The notes under the pieces are model-generated. The model was not told where the DNA came from, did not search any database, and saw nothing but the letters and a program-made list of their open reading frames with translations. A DNA stretch of 54,442 nt from an uncultured Lachnospiraceae bacterium (lineage in GTDB: Bacteria > Bacillota > Clostridia > Lachnospirales > Lachnospiraceae). Below are positions 53,251-54,442 of this stretch, piece after piece; the stretch's first letter is position 1; every line of letters begins with the position of its first letter. Where the stretch lies: NCBI GenBank assembly GCA_902796005.1, contig CADBNF010000026.1:1-54442 (forward strand), given 5' to 3'. The translations under genes and the position numbers were made by a program.

Positions 53251-54267
53251 TTACAGGAAACAGTTGACGTCTTTTCCGAAAAGGGAACCGGTCTGGCCGT
53301 AGGTTACACATTTTGCGCCGCCGCGGCAGGTATCTGCATGGGCGCAGGCAAGACAGCCTTCGGGAACCGGCGGATGTTTAAGCTTTTCCATCAGGGGGTC
53401 CGAGGAGAGAAGCGCTTCAAGCTCTCCGTCGTGGATGTTCCCGATGGTAAAGGGGAGTCTTCGGCAGGGCATCAGGCTTCCGTCGGCCAGAATGGTGATC
53501 ATATCCTGCCCGGCATGGCAGGTATAGCAGAAATCTGCCCGCCGGTTTCCGATAAACTGGAGGGATCGTTCACAGGAGACCAGGCTGGACCCGTCCCTTC
53601 TGCGGTATTTCCGGTTAAGTCTTTGAGCCTGTTTTACAAATGCCTGAAATTCCGCCGTGGAAAGCGCCAGCTTTTCTGTTTCTTCCGGCGTATCCGTGAC
53701 CACCCGGTCCCACCAGAGCTTGCGCACCCGGTGTTCGCTGCAGATTTTCGCAAGTTCGGGAAAGCATTCTGTGTTACCCTTCTGGGCGGTGAAGGAGACC
53801 AGGACGGGTACCTCCAGGGCGGTCAGCTCGTCGATGCCCCGCAGGGCCCGGTCAAAGGCGCCTTTTCCCCGGATGCGGTCGTGGATTTCCCGGGTTCCGT
53901 CCAGGCTGACCTGCACGAATTCCGCCCCGTACCAGGCGATCCGGTTGGCAGCGCGGCTGTCGATGAGTGTACCGTTTGACAGTACGCAGAAGAGAAGCTG
54001 CCGCCTCCGGAGTTCTTCAAGCAGCGTAAAAAAGGCGGGATGGACAAGCGGCTCTCCCCCCGTCAGATAGACATAGCCGTAGTAATTGCCTGCCTTCAGA
54101 AATCGTTCGTATTTATCCAGTATTTCCGTAAAGTCCGCAGGGGAAGCGCTGTAGGCGGTGTCCTTCTGGTAGCAGTGTACGCAGGAGAGATTGCAGCGAT
54201 GGGTGATATGCCATTGTAGAATAAACCGCGTCGGCCTTTCCGCGCGTCCGGTTTCCTGACTGGTCAT
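53251..54267 (-). CDS. radical SAM/SPASM-domain protein
   Basis: The 338-residue product has the radical SAM cluster motif CNLSCVHC (Cys25, 29, 32) and the GGEPLVHP block. A C-terminal SPASM-type region is cysteine-rich (CYTCHAGQD, MPCRRLPFTIGNI, GCLACAHADTCRGGAKC, NCFL) and would bind extra 4Fe-4S clusters. This layout is that of peptide-modifying enzymes and of haem d1/siroheme-decorating relatives, not of glycyl radical activases. The start at 54267 is fixed by the promoter just upstream; in-frame ATGs further up fall in the -10 box. It is the first gene of an operon with the zinc-ribbon and TPM genes. Confidence 0.88.
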   Translation of the reverse strand: MTSQETGRAERPTRFILQWHITHRCNLSCVHCYQKDTAYSASPADFTEILDKYERFLKAGNYYGYVYLTGGEPLVHPAFFTLLEELRRRQLLFCVLSNGTLIDSRAANRIAWYGAEFVQVSLDGTREIHDRIRGKGAFDRALRGIDELTALEVPVLVSFTAQKGNTECFPELAKICSEHRVRKLWWDRVVTDTPEETEKLALSTAEFQAFVKQAQRLNRKYRRRDGSSLVSCERSLQFIGNRRADFCYTCHAGQDMITILADGSLMPCRRLPFTIGNIHDGELEALLSSDPLMEKLKHPPVPEGCLACAHADTCRGGAKCVTYGQTGSLFGKDVNCFL

Positions 54268-54307
54268 GGTTGTGTCCCCGCATGGTGTTGAATCCTTATC
54301 TGCCGTC

Positions 54308-54336
54308 ATCATAACAAAGCAAAAAAATGGTGTCAA
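54308..54336 (-). promoter_or_regulatory. promoter of the radical SAM operon
   Basis: On the minus strand TTGACA (plus 54331-54336) and TATGAT (plus 54308-54313) are 17 bases apart, a near-consensus promoter. It lies about 40 bases before the start codon. No feature was seen in the remaining 54337-54442. Confidence 0.85.
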
Positions 54337-54442
54337 TGAAAAGCCGCCCGGTCATCCGGCCGTGTGTGTTAACAACTGACCCGGCAGAAGAACCGCCGAC
54401 GTGACGCTTCGCCGTTGAAAACCTGCCGCATTCTCAAATCCG

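Noticed and set aside
53251..54267. Radical SAM protein as the missing glycyl radical activase
   Set aside because: It carries a SPASM-type Cys-rich C-terminus and sits in an unrelated operon 15 kb away; activases have a different layout.

Overview
The window is chromosomal DNA from an anaerobic Gram-positive bacterium. It is most likely a clostridial Bacillota, and the gene set fits a Lachnospiraceae-like gut organism. The evidence is strong AGGAGG ribosome sites, sigma-A type promoters, frequent TTG/GTG starts, the cobalt-early (anaerobic) B12 pathway, an oxygen-sensitive glycyl radical enzyme, NifS/NifU-type Fe-S assembly, and GC-rich coding DNA. The genus cannot be named from the sequence alone.

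Region 1 (1-16146) is an almost complete anaerobic corrin-ring locus: cbiK (partial), cbiB, cobD, cbiD, cbiL, cbiF, cbiG, cbiH, a cbiJ-cbiE-cbiT triple fusion, cbiA, cbiP and cbiC. From cobD to cbiC most genes overlap or abut, apart from the short gap before cobD, which points to translational coupling. Between cbiK and cbiB lies a module of an ABC-2 type exporter plus two surface proteins that carry three copies of a NEAT-like domain; it may concern metal, haem or corrinoid handling. Nucleotide-loop genes (cobU, cobS, cobT) and a cobalamin riboswitch are not in view.

Region 2 (16147-22840) holds a methyltransferase, an Rrf2/IscR-type regulator with three cysteines, a nitrilase-family hydrolase, and a sulfur operon metY-cysK-nifS-nifU that supplies cysteine and Fe-S clusters. 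Similar AATCC/TAGGATT half-sites lie in the regulator promoter and in the metY promoter.

Region 3 (22900-31875) is a carbohydrate-type locus: a HAD phosphatase, an FbpABC/AfuABC-like ABC importer, a DeoR regulator, an FGGY kinase, a short-chain dehydrogenase and a BtpA/SgcQ-family protein. It is bracketed by two nearly identical terminator repeats, which suggests a mobile or duplicated module.

Region 4 (32060-38980) contains a GPH-type symporter facing a three-gene operon: a UroD/MtaA-like methyltransferase, an FAD oxidoreductase and a glycyl radical enzyme. No activating enzyme is adjacent, and the enzyme has Asp where most dehydratase and lyase relatives have Glu. A promoter with a perfect palindrome drives the operon. 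A 27-codon small ORF lies beyond it, between its own ribosome site and a terminator.

Region 5 (39000-48964) holds housekeeping and peptide-use genes (zinc-ribbon membrane protein, DUF3786, sce7726, pepT, cyclophilin lipoprotein, 2-hydroxyacid dehydrogenase, histidine phosphatase, pepV, esterase). It also holds an ArsB/NhaD-type ion transporter whose leader looks like a yybP-ykoY manganese riboswitch followed by a terminator. A 44-bp inverted repeat, itself a terminator hairpin, flanks the cyclophilin-transporter pair.

Region 6 (48951-54442) holds a macrodomain protein with a helix-turn-helix-like tail and a vWA protein on one strand. On the other strand is an operon of a radical SAM/SPASM enzyme, a zinc-ribbon membrane protein and a TPM-domain membrane protein ending in a Cys-Gly-Ser repeat. 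That last operon and the glycyl radical operon are the best candidates for undescribed biology. No tRNA, rRNA, CRISPR array, transposase or phage gene was seen.
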